DNA from: an uncultured Erythrobacter sp.
Lineage (GTDB): Bacteria; Pseudomonadota; Alphaproteobacteria; Sphingomonadales; Sphingomonadaceae
Direction: 5' to 3'
NCBI GenBank assembly: GCA_947488155.1
Contig: CANKYK010000001.1
Coordinates: forward strand, 1,568,439 to 1,632,438
Length of the DNA: 64,000 nt
This document shows positions 7,418 through 15,803 of this stretch, in pieces (position 1 is the stretch's first letter; every line of letters starts with the position of its first letter). The notes beneath the pieces were generated by a model that ran no database searches, was not told where the DNA came from, and worked only from the letters and a program-made list of their open reading frames with translations. The translations under genes and the position numbers were made by a program.

Positions 7418-8566
7418 CTAGGCGGGGTCCTTGTCGGACAAGGCCACAGTCCCAGCATCGATCAACTTGGCGATCGCGCCCGATGACAGGCCGAGCCGCT
7501 CGGCGAGCACTTCTTCGGAATGCTGGCCAAGGAACGGCGCGGGCGCGGGGTCTCCGGCTTGATGCGCCGGCATATTTGCAAAGCTACGGGTCGCCGGATA
7601 CTCGAAGCCAGACGGGTTCGCAGGTGAGGGGCCGAACAGCGGATTGTTGTCCACGAGTACTGGGTCGGTTGAGGCCTCATGATGCGAGCGGTATTTCTCG
7701 AAGGTGCAGCCCTCAGCGGCCATCCGGGCGGAAAGCGCCGCATAATCCTGGGTTTCTGCGGCGCTCTGGAACAGGTCAAACAGGCGGTGGCGATTTTCAA
7801 ACCGGGGCTGGTCGCCAGCATTGAAATCAACGCCCAATTCCTGCTCAAGCGCGGCGATTGGCGCCGCCACATTGAATGCCTTGACCAGGCCGGCCCACTG
7901 CTTGGGAGTGAGCGCGGCAACCATAAAGCGGGTGCCGCATTTGGTTTGAAAATCGCGTCCAAACGCACCCCAGATCGCATTGCCCAGCCGCTCGCGATCC
8001 GATCCGCGATAGAGCATTTCCGCCATGGTCCCCGAATTTGCCATCGTCCCGATTGCGACATCGCCCAATGGCACGCGCATCTCCGCCCCTTGCCCTGTTG
8101 CGGTGCGATTATGAAGCGCTGTCATCAGCGCAAATGCCGAATAGGCCCCAGTGATAAAATCCCATGCTGGAAGAGGTTGGCTTACTGGCGGTGCAGTCTC
8201 AGCGTCCCACTCCTCTGGCCCCGTCATTAGCGGGTATCCGGCAGCGGCGTTGACGGTGAAGTCCATCGCCTGGCGCCCATCGTGCCAACCCATGATGCGT
8301 ACGCTGACCATGTCATCGCGCTTGGCCTGCATGGCTGCGTGGCTGAGGAAGCTCTTTTCCGGTAGGTTGGTGATGCACTGCCCGGTCTTCGCGGTCAGCT
8401 CGACGCACAGCTCCCGACCCTCTCCGGAGCGCAGATCAAGGGCGACCGACTTTTTAGCGCGGTTAAGGTTTTCCCAAGAGAGGCTGCGGCCTTCTTCGGT
8501 CAGCATATAGCGGTCGTAATCGAGCCCGCCCGCCTTGTGGTCGACCCGGATGACCTCGGCGCCCAT
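7418..8566 (-). CDS. CaiB/BaiF CoA-transferase, 2-methylfumaryl-CoA isomerase-like; N-terminus truncated
   Basis: Class III CoA-transferase family. Similarity in pattern to Mct (mesaconyl-CoA C1-C4 isomerase) is seen in GGLDYDRYMLTEEGRSL, LNRAKKSVALDLR, DFTVNAAAGYPLMTGPE, PLPAWDF and MRVPLGDVAIG, where the Asp is the likely catalytic carboxylate. Family members start about 25-28 residues before the MGAEVIRVD strand. Here the same frame continues upstream only as KPPAGLYCAQ and a few more codons to a TGA at 8618-8620, which is also the stop of the upstream dehydrogenase, with no ATG, GTG or TTG between. The first strand (GLRVVEGSAF in relatives) is absent. Either ATG 8566 or a CTG at 8581 is used, or the gene is damaged. 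Confidence 0.8.
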   Translation of the reverse strand: MGAEVIRVDHKAGGLDYDRYMLTEEGRSLSWENLNRAKKSVALDLRSGEGRELCVELTAKTGQCITNLPEKSFLSHAAMQAKRDDMVSVRIMGWHDGRQAMDFTVNAAAGYPLMTGPEEWDAETAPPVSQPLPAWDFITGAYSAFALMTALHNRTATGQGAEMRVPLGDVAIGTMANSGTMAEMLYRGSDRERLGNAIWGAFGRDFQTKCGTRFMVAALTPKQWAGLVKAFNVAAPIAALEQELGVDFNAGDQPRFENRHRLFDLFQSAAETQDYAALSARMAAEGCTFEKYRSHHEASTDPVLVDNNPLFGPSPANPSGFEYPATRSFANMPAHQAGDPAPAPFLGQHSEEVLAERLGLSSGAIAKLIDAGTVALSDKDPA

Positions 8567-8617
8567 TTGCGCGCAATACAGGCCCGCGGGTGGCTTGGCC
8601 GTGAGCGTTAGCGAGTC

Positions 8618-9808
8618 TCAACCATTCAAACTTTCCCATTCGCGCAGCATATGCTTGGCGATCTGGAGCTGTAGAATTTGCGTGGTGCCTTCGTAAATCC
8701 GGTAAATCCGGGCATCGCGGTAAAATCGCTCTGCGTCATATTCAGCGAGGTAACCCGCGCCGCCATAAATCTGGACGACTCTGTCCACCACACGGCCACA
8801 CATTTCCGATGCGAAGACTTTGAACGCAGCCGCCTTGGTGATGATATTCTCGCCGCGGTCTGCGCGCTCGGTCACATCGCGCATCATGCATTCAGCGGCG
8901 TAGATCTCGGTCTCGCTGTCGGCGAGCATCGCCTGGATCAATTGAAAGCGCGCGATTGGCTCGCCAAAGGCCTGGCGTTCATTGGCATAACGTAGCGCAG
9001 AATTGAGCGCGCGCCGGGCATAGCCGGTTGCCGCCGCGCCAACGGAAATGCGGCCATTGTCGAGGCTCTGCATCGCAAAGCGAAAGCCCTTGCCGGTTTC
9101 CCCGCCCAGCAAAGCATCGCCGGGCACTTTCACATCATCTAGCATGATGTCGGAAATGTGTGATCCGGACTGGCCCATCTTTTTGTCCGGCGAACCGGTT
9201 GAAATACCTGGGCTGTTCATCGGCACCAGAAATGCACTGACATGGGCGTTTTTGGGCAGGTTGTCTTTTTCGGTCCGCGCCATGATCAATGCGACATCGG
9301 CATGCGGTGCGTTGGTGATGTAGCGCTTGGTGCCATTCAGCACCCAGCCATTGCCATCGGGGTCTGGGGTTGCGGTGGTTTGCAGACCGGCGCTGTCGCT
9401 GCCCGAACCAGGTTCGGTCAGGCCAAAGCAAGCGATCTTGCCTTCGACCAGCTGCGGATACCATTCGGCCCGCTGCGCCTCGGTCGCGCCGTTCTTAAGC
9501 GCGCTCGCAAACATGCCGACATTGATTGAGAAGATTGAGCGATAGGCGGGCGCCGCATAACTCATGGCGTTTACAACGCGGGCATATTGCCGGGTGTTCA
9601 GACCAGCACCGCCATATTCTTCAGGCACGGAAATCCCGAACAGGCCCATCTCACGCATCTCATCGACGATCTCTGGCGGGATTGCGTCGTTTTCGATCAC
9701 ATCGTTTTCGGCCGGGATCAGGCGCTCTTTGACATAGCGGTCGAGCTGCTCGGCAAATTGCTCAAACGTATCGTGATCCATTCCAGCATTGGCTTGGCCT
9801 GCACTCAT
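8618..9808 (-). CDS. Acyl-CoA dehydrogenase
   Basis: FAD flavoenzyme oxidising acyl-CoA to 2,3-enoyl-CoA, passing electrons to ETF. Signatures seen in 396 aa: CFGLTEPGSGSDS and YITNAPHAD (FAD and substrate loops), RQAFGEPIARFQ, QIYGGAGYLAEYDAERFYRDARI, and catalytic Glu373 in IYEGTTQI, the short/medium-chain position. AAAGGAC precedes the ATG by ten bases. It is first in the leftward acyl-CoA cluster; the next gene begins in the same reading frame right after its TGA. Substrate not determinable; the neighbours suggest a C5 branched or dicarboxylic acyl-CoA. Confidence 0.95.
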   Translation of the reverse strand: MSAGQANAGMDHDTFEQFAEQLDRYVKERLIPAENDVIENDAIPPEIVDEMREMGLFGISVPEEYGGAGLNTRQYARVVNAMSYAAPAYRSIFSINVGMFASALKNGATEAQRAEWYPQLVEGKIACFGLTEPGSGSDSAGLQTTATPDPDGNGWVLNGTKRYITNAPHADVALIMARTEKDNLPKNAHVSAFLVPMNSPGISTGSPDKKMGQSGSHISDIMLDDVKVPGDALLGGETGKGFRFAMQSLDNGRISVGAAATGYARRALNSALRYANERQAFGEPIARFQLIQAMLADSETEIYAAECMMRDVTERADRGENIITKAAAFKVFASEMCGRVVDRVVQIYGGAGYLAEYDAERFYRDARIYRIYEGTTQILQLQIAKHMLREWESLNG

Positions 9809-9843
9809 TATCGAAATCGTCCTTTGGCGTTTATGCGATGGGG

Positions 9844-10152
9844 CTATTGCGGGTTATCGCCTGTGCTTTCGTCCGCGCTTTCGCCATTTGCTTCGGATGG
9901 GTCTGGAATGTCGGGCGCGGCGGTTGGCAGCACCTCTGGCGGCAGGCGGCGCTCATCCAGCATTTCTGCGGCTTCATCGAGCGCCTGGGCCTCGCCTTCG
10001 CTTACCGCGCCGGGCCCCGTATCACCGCTCTCACCGCCGCAAGCGGCCAGAGCCAGCGTGAACGGTGCGCATATCGCGGCGCGGGAAAATGGGAAGCGGG
10101 CGGCGGCGCGGCTGCTCTCGCTGCTTCTGGCCAAGGCCCACTTCCCAATCAT
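9844..10152 (-). CDS. Small acidic lipoprotein, function unknown
   Basis: The ATG at 10152 gives a 102-aa product with a basic N-terminus, a short hydrophobic stretch and a lipobox ending LALAAC, then GGESGDTG, an acidic, Pro-rich tail without a recognisable domain. It lies 10 bp behind another small lipoprotein gene and ends 35 bp before the acyl-CoA dehydrogenase start, all on the minus strand. A longer frame from 10224 exists but overlaps the previous gene. The signal sequence is unusually long and Arg-rich, so processing is likely but not certain. Confidence 0.6.
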   Translation of the reverse strand: MIGKWALARSSESSRAAARFPFSRAAICAPFTLALAACGGESGDTGPGAVSEGEAQALDEAAEMLDERRLPPEVLPTAAPDIPDPSEANGESADESTGDNPQ

Positions 10153-10162
10153 TTTGAGCGGA

Positions 10163-10516
10163 TTACTCAGTAACAGCTTCAGCAGCATTCTCGGCCGCGT
10201 CCACCACTTGATCCAGGCTCGCACCAGCTGCTTCGGCGGCTTCAGCAGCGGCTGCTGCTTCGTCGGCTACCACTGCGGCTGCGTCTGCTGCTTCGGTGGC
10301 GGTTGCCTCGTCAACGGCGGTATCGGCTGGATCGACTTCTTCTGCGACCGCTGCGGCATCTTCAACCGGCTCTTCGACGATTGGCTCAAGCGCTTCATCC
10401 GCTGGCATTTCAACCGTATCGGCGGTTGCATCCACCGATGCGTCGTCCGCGCTGCCGCAGGCGGCGAGTGCGAGAGTGGCACCGGCCACCGCGATCATGC
10501 TTGTCAATTTCTTCAT
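10163..10516 (-). CDS. Alanine/glutamate-rich lipoprotein
   Basis: The 117-aa product starts MKKLTSMIAVAGATLALAAC, a textbook lipoprotein signal with cleavage before the Cys. The mature part is about 40 percent Ala with many Glu, Asp and Val, predicted as helical heptad-like repeats (EEPVEDAAAVAEEV, DEAAAAAEAAEA). A perfect AGGAGG lies six bases before the ATG at 10516, which decides the start against an upstream frame. The composition resembles small structural envelope lipoproteins, but no family is recognised. Divergent from the beta-helix gene with a 185-bp spacer. Confidence 0.75.
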   Translation of the reverse strand: MKKLTSMIAVAGATLALAACGSADDASVDATADTVEMPADEALEPIVEEPVEDAAAVAEEVDPADTAVDEATATEAADAAAVVADEAAAAAEAAEAAGASLDQVVDAAENAAEAVTE

Positions 10517-10701
10517 GGGTTTTCCTCCTGAGTGACCCTGATTTGTTTTGGTAGGGCGCGTCCCCACCTTTGCCCGGCGCTGGTGTAGCCGCCTGTGCCC
10601 CTGCTCGCCAAGCGCGAATTCAACATTCTGACCGATAGTTGTACCGCCTAGGGACGCCAAGTGATTGCTCGGCGGCGCTTGGCGAAGGCGCTGCTATCCT
10701 C

Positions 10702-11649
10702 ATGTCCATGAACTACAAACTTGCTGCATCCGCCCTCGCCCTCGCATTATGCGCTCCTTCCGCCGTCGCTCAGCAGGCTGGCGGGGACTTCACCATTGTC
10801 GAGACCGGACGCTCCTACAATTCGCTGCAAAGCGCCGTGAGTGCCGTCGGATCGGGCAAGGCGACCATTTCAGTTGCTCCCGGCAATTACCGCCAATGCG
10901 CCGTTCAGGAAGCAGGCGTGATCACTTACACAGCGGAAAAGGCAGGCAGTGCCGTCTTTGAGCGCAGGGCTTGCGAAGGTAAAGCGGCGCTGGTGCTGCG
11001 CGGCAATGGCGCAGAGATTCGCGGGCTGACCTTTCGGGGCATTTCAGTCGCTGATGGCAATGGTGCAGGGATTCGGCTGGAACGTGGCAGCCTCAACATC
11101 GCCTATTCGAGTTTCGAAGACAGCCAGCAAGGAATTCTTACCGCTGATGACGCTCGGGGCTTCATCTATATCGCCCGCTCGACCTTTAGCGGGCTGGGCA
11201 CATGCGAACATTCGGCTGGTTGTGCGCATTCGATCTATGTCGGCAATTATGGCGAGCTGTCGGTGGTCGACAGCCGATTCGAGCGCGGAACTGGCGGGCA
11301 TTATGTGAAAGCACGCTCTGGGAAGGTGACGATTCGAGGCAATTCGTTCGACGATGCGAGTGGGCGCGGCACCAATTATATGATCGACCTGCCAGCCGGC
11401 GCGCGCGGCACGATCACCGGCAATTGGTTTGTGCAGGGCCGCGATAAAGAGAATTATTCAGCCTTCATCGCGCTCGGTGCGGAGACAGTCCTGCATCCGT
11501 CCGATGGCCTGCGGGTCCAGAACAATGAGGCGCGCTTTGTGCCCGGTCTCAGCCGATCCAGCACGTTTCTGGCGGACTGGACCGGATCAAAGGTGGTGAT
11601 GTCTGGCAACCGCTTAATGGACGGCGTGACGCAATATCAACAGCGCTAG
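10702..11649 (+). CDS. Secreted right-handed parallel beta-helix protein
   Basis: ATG at 10702 (or 10708) gives about 315 aa with a Sec signal ending in AVAQQ. The body shows repeated short turns typical of parallel beta helices: GAEIRGLTFRGISV, GAGIRLERGSLNIAYSSFEDSQQGILT, SIYVGNYGELSVVDSRFERG, GKVTIRGNSFDD, GTITGNWFVQGRD. Such folds are pectate-lyase-like or NosD-like polysaccharide-binding or -cleaving proteins; no catalytic site can be named. Two Cys pairs (around CEHSAGC) may form disulfides. Alone on the plus strand between two leftward operons, convergent with the GNAT gene. Confidence 0.75.
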   Translation: MSMNYKLAASALALALCAPSAVAQQAGGDFTIVETGRSYNSLQSAVSAVGSGKATISVAPGNYRQCAVQEAGVITYTAEKAGSAVFERRACEGKAALVLRGNGAEIRGLTFRGISVADGNGAGIRLERGSLNIAYSSFEDSQQGILTADDARGFIYIARSTFSGLGTCEHSAGCAHSIYVGNYGELSVVDSRFERGTGGHYVKARSGKVTIRGNSFDDASGRGTNYMIDLPAGARGTITGNWFVQGRDKENYSAFIALGAETVLHPSDGLRVQNNEARFVPGLSRSSTFLADWTGSKVVMSGNRLMDGVTQYQQR

Positions 11650-11667
11650 GGCGCTGAGCGCCTGGGA

Positions 11668-12168
11668 TCATCCAAATGCGGGCGCGTATTTAACCTCGCC
11701 TTTGGGCAACTTGCCTTCCAGCAACAGGCATTGGAAATATTCCGCTGGCCCGCCAGCATAGGTCAGCTGTGGCTCATGCTTGAAGCCAAAATGCGGATAA
11801 TAGTCCGTGCTGCCAATCAGGATGATACCGCTCGCGCCGCGCTCTCGCATGTCGGCAATACCGCGCCGGATCAGCCGCCCACCAATATCCTGCCGCTGCA
11901 GTTCAGGCCGCACGGCGACCGGGCCTAGGCCATACCAACCGGTGGCCGCGTCGGTGATGGTCACCGGTGAAAAGGCAATATGGCCGACGATCTGCATGGT
12001 ATCCTCGGCGACCAGTGACAGTGTCAGATCGCCGTCATCGCGCAATTGATCGATAATGCGTGGCTCGCTGCCATCGCTGAAAGGCATCGGGCGAAAGGCT
12101 TGCTCTGTGACCTCATGGATCGCGCCTTGATCGCCGGGTGCCTCGGGACGGATTGTGATTGCGGTCAT
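11668..12168 (-). CDS. GNAT family N-acetyltransferase
   Basis: The 166-aa product fits the GNAT fold: N-terminal strand ITIRPEAPGDQGAIHEVTEQAF, central LSLVAEDTMQIVGHIAFSPV, and the acetyl-CoA loop in LGPVAVRPELQRQDIGGRLIRRG (Q/RxxGxG/A type), then YYPHFGF as in the YhbS subgroup. The substrate is unknown. Its start overlaps the ribA stop by four bases (ATGA), placing it third in the xthA-ribA-GNAT operon by translational coupling. Confidence 0.88.
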   Translation of the reverse strand: MTAITIRPEAPGDQGAIHEVTEQAFRPMPFSDGSEPRIIDQLRDDGDLTLSLVAEDTMQIVGHIAFSPVTITDAATGWYGLGPVAVRPELQRQDIGGRLIRRGIADMRERGASGIILIGSTDYYPHFGFKHEPQLTYAGGPAEYFQCLLLEGKLPKGEVKYAPAFG

Positions 12169-13244
12169 TTCAGCAAGTGCCCTGATTTGTCGCGCTTGGT
12201 CGCCAGATAGCGGGCGTTGAACGGGTTATCGGGTAGTTGGTGCTGCACGCGTTCGCTGATTGTGACACCCGCTGCTGTCAGCGCCTCAACCTTGCGCGGA
12301 TTGTTGGTCATCAGCCGGATGGTGCGCGCGCCAAGCAATTCCAGCATTCGCGCCGCGACCGGGAAATCGCGCGCTTCGTCGGGCAGGCCCAGGCGCTCAT
12401 TGGCCTCAACCGTGTCAAATCCGGCGTCTTGCAGGCTGTAGGCGCGCAGCTTGTTGATAAGGCCGATGCCGCGGCCCTCTTGCCTCAGGTACAGCAGTAC
12501 GCCCCAACCGCCGGATGCGGCTTCTTCGGCCATGGCGGCCAGGGCCGCGTCGAGCTGAGGCCCGCAATCGCATTTGAGGCTGCCGAGGATATCGCCAGTG
12601 AGGCATTCAGAATGAAGCCGTACCAGCGGCTGCTTGTCGCCGCTTTGCGCGCCAATGATCAGCGCCACATGCTCGCGTGTATCGGCGCTGGAGCGGAAGG
12701 CGACGATCTCCGCCGTATCGCTGGCGTTCACCGGCAGCCGCGCCCGGGTCGCGATGCTGAGCGCGCCTGTGGCGGAATAATGGGCAAGGTCGGATGCAGC
12801 GATACCTTGCGCTTCGCCAGCATTGTCCGGATTGACCAGAAAGGCGGGCAATATCCCTGCGATCCGCGCCAGTTCGAGCGCGGCAGCGGCGGTCTCTTCC
12901 CAGTCCAAGCTCTCCGCGCGGAAGGGCCCCTTAAGCGGGTTGTTAAGATCCAGCGCCGGGTCCGCAATCGGCAAAGCCTCTCGCAGGCTGAATGGTTCAC
13001 CGCCGCAGATCAGCACTGGGGCATGCGGAACAGCGGCGGCGCGCTGATTGGCGAGCTTCAGGGTCGCTGCCCGTGCCGCCGAAATCAGCATTTGCGGCGC
13101 GGTGGCGTCTCGCGCAATCGCGGTTTCCACCGGCAGCAAGACCGGCCCACCGGCAAAGGCCAAGGGCCAGCCATGGCGCAGGGCATCGACCGCTTGCGCC
13201 GCGCGCCGAGCGGGTGAGAGATCGGAGGCAGGCGCCTCGCTCAG
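12165..13244 (-). CDS. ribA: GTP cyclohydrolase II (riboflavin biosynthesis), probable CTG start
   Basis: Opens GTP to 2,5-diamino-6-ribosylamino-pyrimidinone phosphate, the first step to riboflavin. The C-terminal half carries the zinc site (SECLTGDILGSLKCDCG), RQEGRGIGL and DTVEANERLGLP. The N-terminal half is a divergent DHBP-synthase-like region, as in sphingomonad RibA. No ATG, GTG or TTG stands where the conserved N-terminus (RRAAQAVDALRHGWPLAF) requires one. A CTG at 13244-13242 overlaps the xthA TGA as CTGA, the same geometry as the ATGA overlaps elsewhere, and gives 359 aa. An ORF open further upstream overlaps xthA in another frame and is not believed. Confidence 0.88.
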   Translation of the reverse strand: MSEAPASDLSPARRAAQAVDALRHGWPLAFAGGPVLLPVETAIARDATAPQMLISAARAATLKLANQRAAAVPHAPVLICGGEPFSLREALPIADPALDLNNPLKGPFRAESLDWEETAAAALELARIAGILPAFLVNPDNAGEAQGIAASDLAHYSATGALSIATRARLPVNASDTAEIVAFRSSADTREHVALIIGAQSGDKQPLVRLHSECLTGDILGSLKCDCGPQLDAALAAMAEEAASGGWGVLLYLRQEGRGIGLINKLRAYSLQDAGFDTVEANERLGLPDEARDFPVAARMLELLGARTIRLMTNNPRKVEALTAAGVTISERVQHQLPDNPFNARYLATKRDKSGHLLK

Positions 13245-14044
13245 AGCGAAAACTCTGTGATTAGCGGAATGTGATCGGATGGCTTTTCCCAGCTTCGCGC
13301 ATCTTCCACGATGCGGTGGCCGGACGCCTTGGCCGCCAGCGCCGGGCTGGCCCACATATGGTCAAGCCTGCGCCCGCGATCATTCTTGCGGTAATCGGGC
13401 GAGCGGTACGACCACCAGCTGTAATATCGCTCTGGGTCTTTGATAAACTCGCGCCCGACATCGACCCATTGATGGGCGGCCTTGAACTTGTCCAAGGTGT
13501 CCACCTCAAGCGGGGTGTGGCTGACGACTTTCAAGAGCTGTTTGTGTCCCCACACGTCGCTTTCCAGCGGAGCAATATTGAAATCGCCTACGATCATTGT
13601 CGGCTGCTCAATCGAGCCAGCCCAATCGGTCATGCGGGCTAGAAAATCGAGCTTTTGGCCAAACTTGGTGTTCACCTCGCGATCGGGGACATCGCCGCCA
13701 GCGGGCACATAAACATTGTCGAGGCACATCATCGCCTTGCCATCTGGCGCATCGAGCAGCTCTACACCGACATGGCGCGCCTCGCCATTGGCTTGCCAAT
13801 CGTGCCGCGAATATTCGCGCAGAGGCAGGCGGCTGATTGTGGCCACTCCGTGATAGCCTTTCTGCCCGTGCACCGCGATATGTTCGTAACCTAGCTTAGC
13901 CAGCGCCTCAGAGGGAAACTGATGCTCCTGACATTTGATTTCCTGCAGGCACAGGACGTCGGGCGAATGCTCGGTAAGAAAGCGCTCAACTTGGGGCAGG
14001 CGCAAGCGGACAGAATTGATATTCCAAGTGGCAATAGAGATCAT
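13241..14044 (-). CDS. xthA: Exodeoxyribonuclease III (AP endonuclease)
   Basis: Mg-dependent AP endonuclease and 3'-5' exonuclease in base-excision repair. Motifs of the EEP fold are all present in 267 aa: MISIATWNINSVRLR at the N-terminus, LCLQEIKC, GDFNIAP, RRLDHMWAS and SDHIPLI at the end. ATG 14044 (MISIATWN) fits the family; ten extra residues upstream are possible but unlikely. First gene of the xthA-ribA-GNAT operon, ending in the CTGA overlap with ribA. Confidence 0.95.
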   Translation of the reverse strand: MISIATWNINSVRLRLPQVERFLTEHSPDVLCLQEIKCQEHQFPSEALAKLGYEHIAVHGQKGYHGVATISRLPLREYSRHDWQANGEARHVGVELLDAPDGKAMMCLDNVYVPAGGDVPDREVNTKFGQKLDFLARMTDWAGSIEQPTMIVGDFNIAPLESDVWGHKQLLKVVSHTPLEVDTLDKFKAAHQWVDVGREFIKDPERYYSWWSYRSPDYRKNDRGRRLDHMWASPALAAKASGHRIVEDARSWEKPSDHIPLITEFSL

Positions 14045-14119
14045 GCGCGCAGGCTTAGGCAGAGCTGGGCACAAAATCTAGCGTGTCTGTTCATGAACCC
14101 AGCCAGTCCGCACGCATGG

Positions 14120-14155
14120 CTCGTCTCAACAACAGGCGACGCCTCGTCTCAACAA
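14120..14155. repeat. Direct repeat CTCGTCTCAACAA upstream of alkaline phosphatase
   Basis: Two identical 13-base copies at 14120-14132 and 14143-14155, 23 bp apart (about two helical turns), immediately upstream of the predicted Pho box. Possible second regulator site or a replication-slippage duplicate. Confidence 0.5.
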
Positions 14156-14165
14156 GAAACGCCAG

Positions 14166-14183
14166 CTTTCATTTTACCGTCGC
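14166..14183 (+). promoter_or_regulatory. Pho box upstream of alkaline phosphatase
   Basis: CTTTCAT, four bases, then CCGTCGC reproduces the PhoB direct-repeat spacing of 11 bp. The first half matches CTGTCAT at six of seven positions. The same CCGTCGC half-site recurs in the porin promoter at 36630. The site ends 47 bp before the ATG. Confidence 0.7.
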
Positions 14184-14230
14184 AATGAAACGCGATAGCG
14201 AAGGTCGAGATTTTCCTGAGAGGTCCAATT

Positions 14231-15685
14231 ATGAAACTCACCCGCTCGCTCAATCTGTTGATCACTGGGGCTGCGCTCTCTTTAGGCGCATGTACCTATG
14301 CTGATGGATCACAAGGGGTGGTGAGTACGCCTACACCGGTGGCCGCAGGTGAGGCTCCTGCGCCCAAGAAAGCCAAGAACGTCATCCTGTTCATCGGCGA
14401 TGGCATGGGCATCTCTACGATCACTGCCGCGCGGATTTATGCCGGGCAAAAACGCGGACAATCGGGCGAGGAATATGTCCTGCCGTTTGAAAAGTTCGAC
14501 AATGTCGCGCTGGTGAAGACCTATAACACCAACGCGCAGGTGCCCGATAGCGCGGGCACAGCCACCGCAATGCATTCAGGGCAAAAGACGAAAATCGGTG
14601 TGCTGGGCGTAGGACCAGATGTCGTTCGAGCCGATTGTGCGTCGGGCCTTGCCAATCCCTTGCCTCTTCTGGGCGAAGAAGTGAATCGGCGAGGTCTTGC
14701 TTTGGGCATCGTCTCAACCGCGCGGATTACGCATGCGACGCCGGCGAGTGTCTATGCGCGCAGCGCCGACCGCAATTGGGAAGCGGACAATGGCATTCCA
14801 GAGGATCAACGCGGGCTGGGATGCGATGATGTCGCGACGCAGTTGATTAACGCCGATTTTCAGGTGGCGCTGGGCGGCGGGTCTGCATTGTTCTTTGGAG
14901 ATGGGGTTGAAGATGGGAGCCGCCGGTTGAACTCCAATGCAAACCTTCCGGCTGACTGGGTCGCCCGCACCAGCGGCACCCTTGTACGCGATGCTGCTGG
15001 TTTGGATGCAGCGCCAAAGGACAAGCCGGTGCTTGGCCTCTTTTCACCCAGCCATATGACATACATGGCAGAGCGGATGGACGGCAGTGACAAGGGCGCG
15101 AGCGAGCCGACCCTGACCGAGATGACCGGCCAAGCGATTGCGCGGCTTAAGTCTGATCCGGATGGTTATTACCTGATGGTCGAAAGTGGGCGGATTGATC
15201 ACGGCCACCACGCGGGCAAGGCGGGATTTGCTTTGGAAGAGACAGTCGAATTCGCCAATGCGATCCAATATGCAATCGACAATACCGATCCGGAAGAAAC
15301 GCTGATCATGGTGACGGCGGATCACAGCCACGTCTTTACCATCGCTGGTTATCCTAGGCGCGGGAATGACATTCTTGGCCTCGTTGTCCCGCCAGAGAGC
15401 GGCGGCGCTGAAGTGACCGAGGCGGCAAAGGCGGAAGATGGCAGGCCTTATACGACGCTTGGCTATGCGAATGGACCGGGATCTATCGCAAACCTGGCCG
15501 AACGCCCGATTCCAGAAACCGGCATCAATGCACGCCAGCAATCCGCAATATCGACGGGCAGCGAGACCCACGCTGGTGAGGACGTGGCGCTCTATGCCCA
15601 AGGCCCCGGCGCGGACAAAGCGCGCGGTGTGATCGAACAGAACGTTGTGTACGATATCATCCGCAGCGCCTTCGGCTGGGAATAA
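14231..15685 (+). CDS. phoA: Alkaline phosphatase (PhoA family), lipoprotein
   Basis: Periplasmic metal-dependent phosphomonoesterase releasing phosphate from organic esters. The 484-aa product begins with a lipoprotein signal (LSLGAC, lipid Cys21). First metal Asp is in LFIGDGMG (Asp57); the nucleophile Ser107 sits in VPDSAGTATAM; later metal ligands are in ESGRIDHGHH, VTADHSHVF and SETHAGED. The order matches E. coli-type alkaline phosphatase. An upstream Pho box supports induction under phosphate starvation, shared with the porin and PstS genes in this window. It interrupts the minus-strand series xthA / lolA. Confidence 0.95.
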   Translation: MKLTRSLNLLITGAALSLGACTYADGSQGVVSTPTPVAAGEAPAPKKAKNVILFIGDGMGISTITAARIYAGQKRGQSGEEYVLPFEKFDNVALVKTYNTNAQVPDSAGTATAMHSGQKTKIGVLGVGPDVVRADCASGLANPLPLLGEEVNRRGLALGIVSTARITHATPASVYARSADRNWEADNGIPEDQRGLGCDDVATQLINADFQVALGGGSALFFGDGVEDGSRRLNSNANLPADWVARTSGTLVRDAAGLDAAPKDKPVLGLFSPSHMTYMAERMDGSDKGASEPTLTEMTGQAIARLKSDPDGYYLMVESGRIDHGHHAGKAGFALEETVEFANAIQYAIDNTDPEETLIMVTADHSHVFTIAGYPRRGNDILGLVVPPESGGAEVTEAAKAEDGRPYTTLGYANGPGSIANLAERPIPETGINARQQSAISTGSETHAGEDVALYAQGPGADKARGVIEQNVVYDIIRSAFGWE

Positions 15686-15803
15686 AGCAGAAAGATATTT
15701 GGCTTAGGCGCCAGCGAGAATTGTGAGCCGTTGGAACCGGCGCGCAGCGCATTTTTTGTGCGTGAGCACCGGAAACCGAACGGCTTGTAATTCGCAGCAA
15801 GCA

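Noticed and set aside
12237..13217. 326-aa plus-strand open frame
   Set aside because: It is exactly antisense to ribA, whose zinc site and other motifs are intact; long antisense frames are common in GC-rich codon-biased DNA. The same applies to frames at 47321-48259 and 46319-47236 (opposite glnD), 31444-32514 (opposite ptrB) and 3984-5093 (opposite the SPFH gene).
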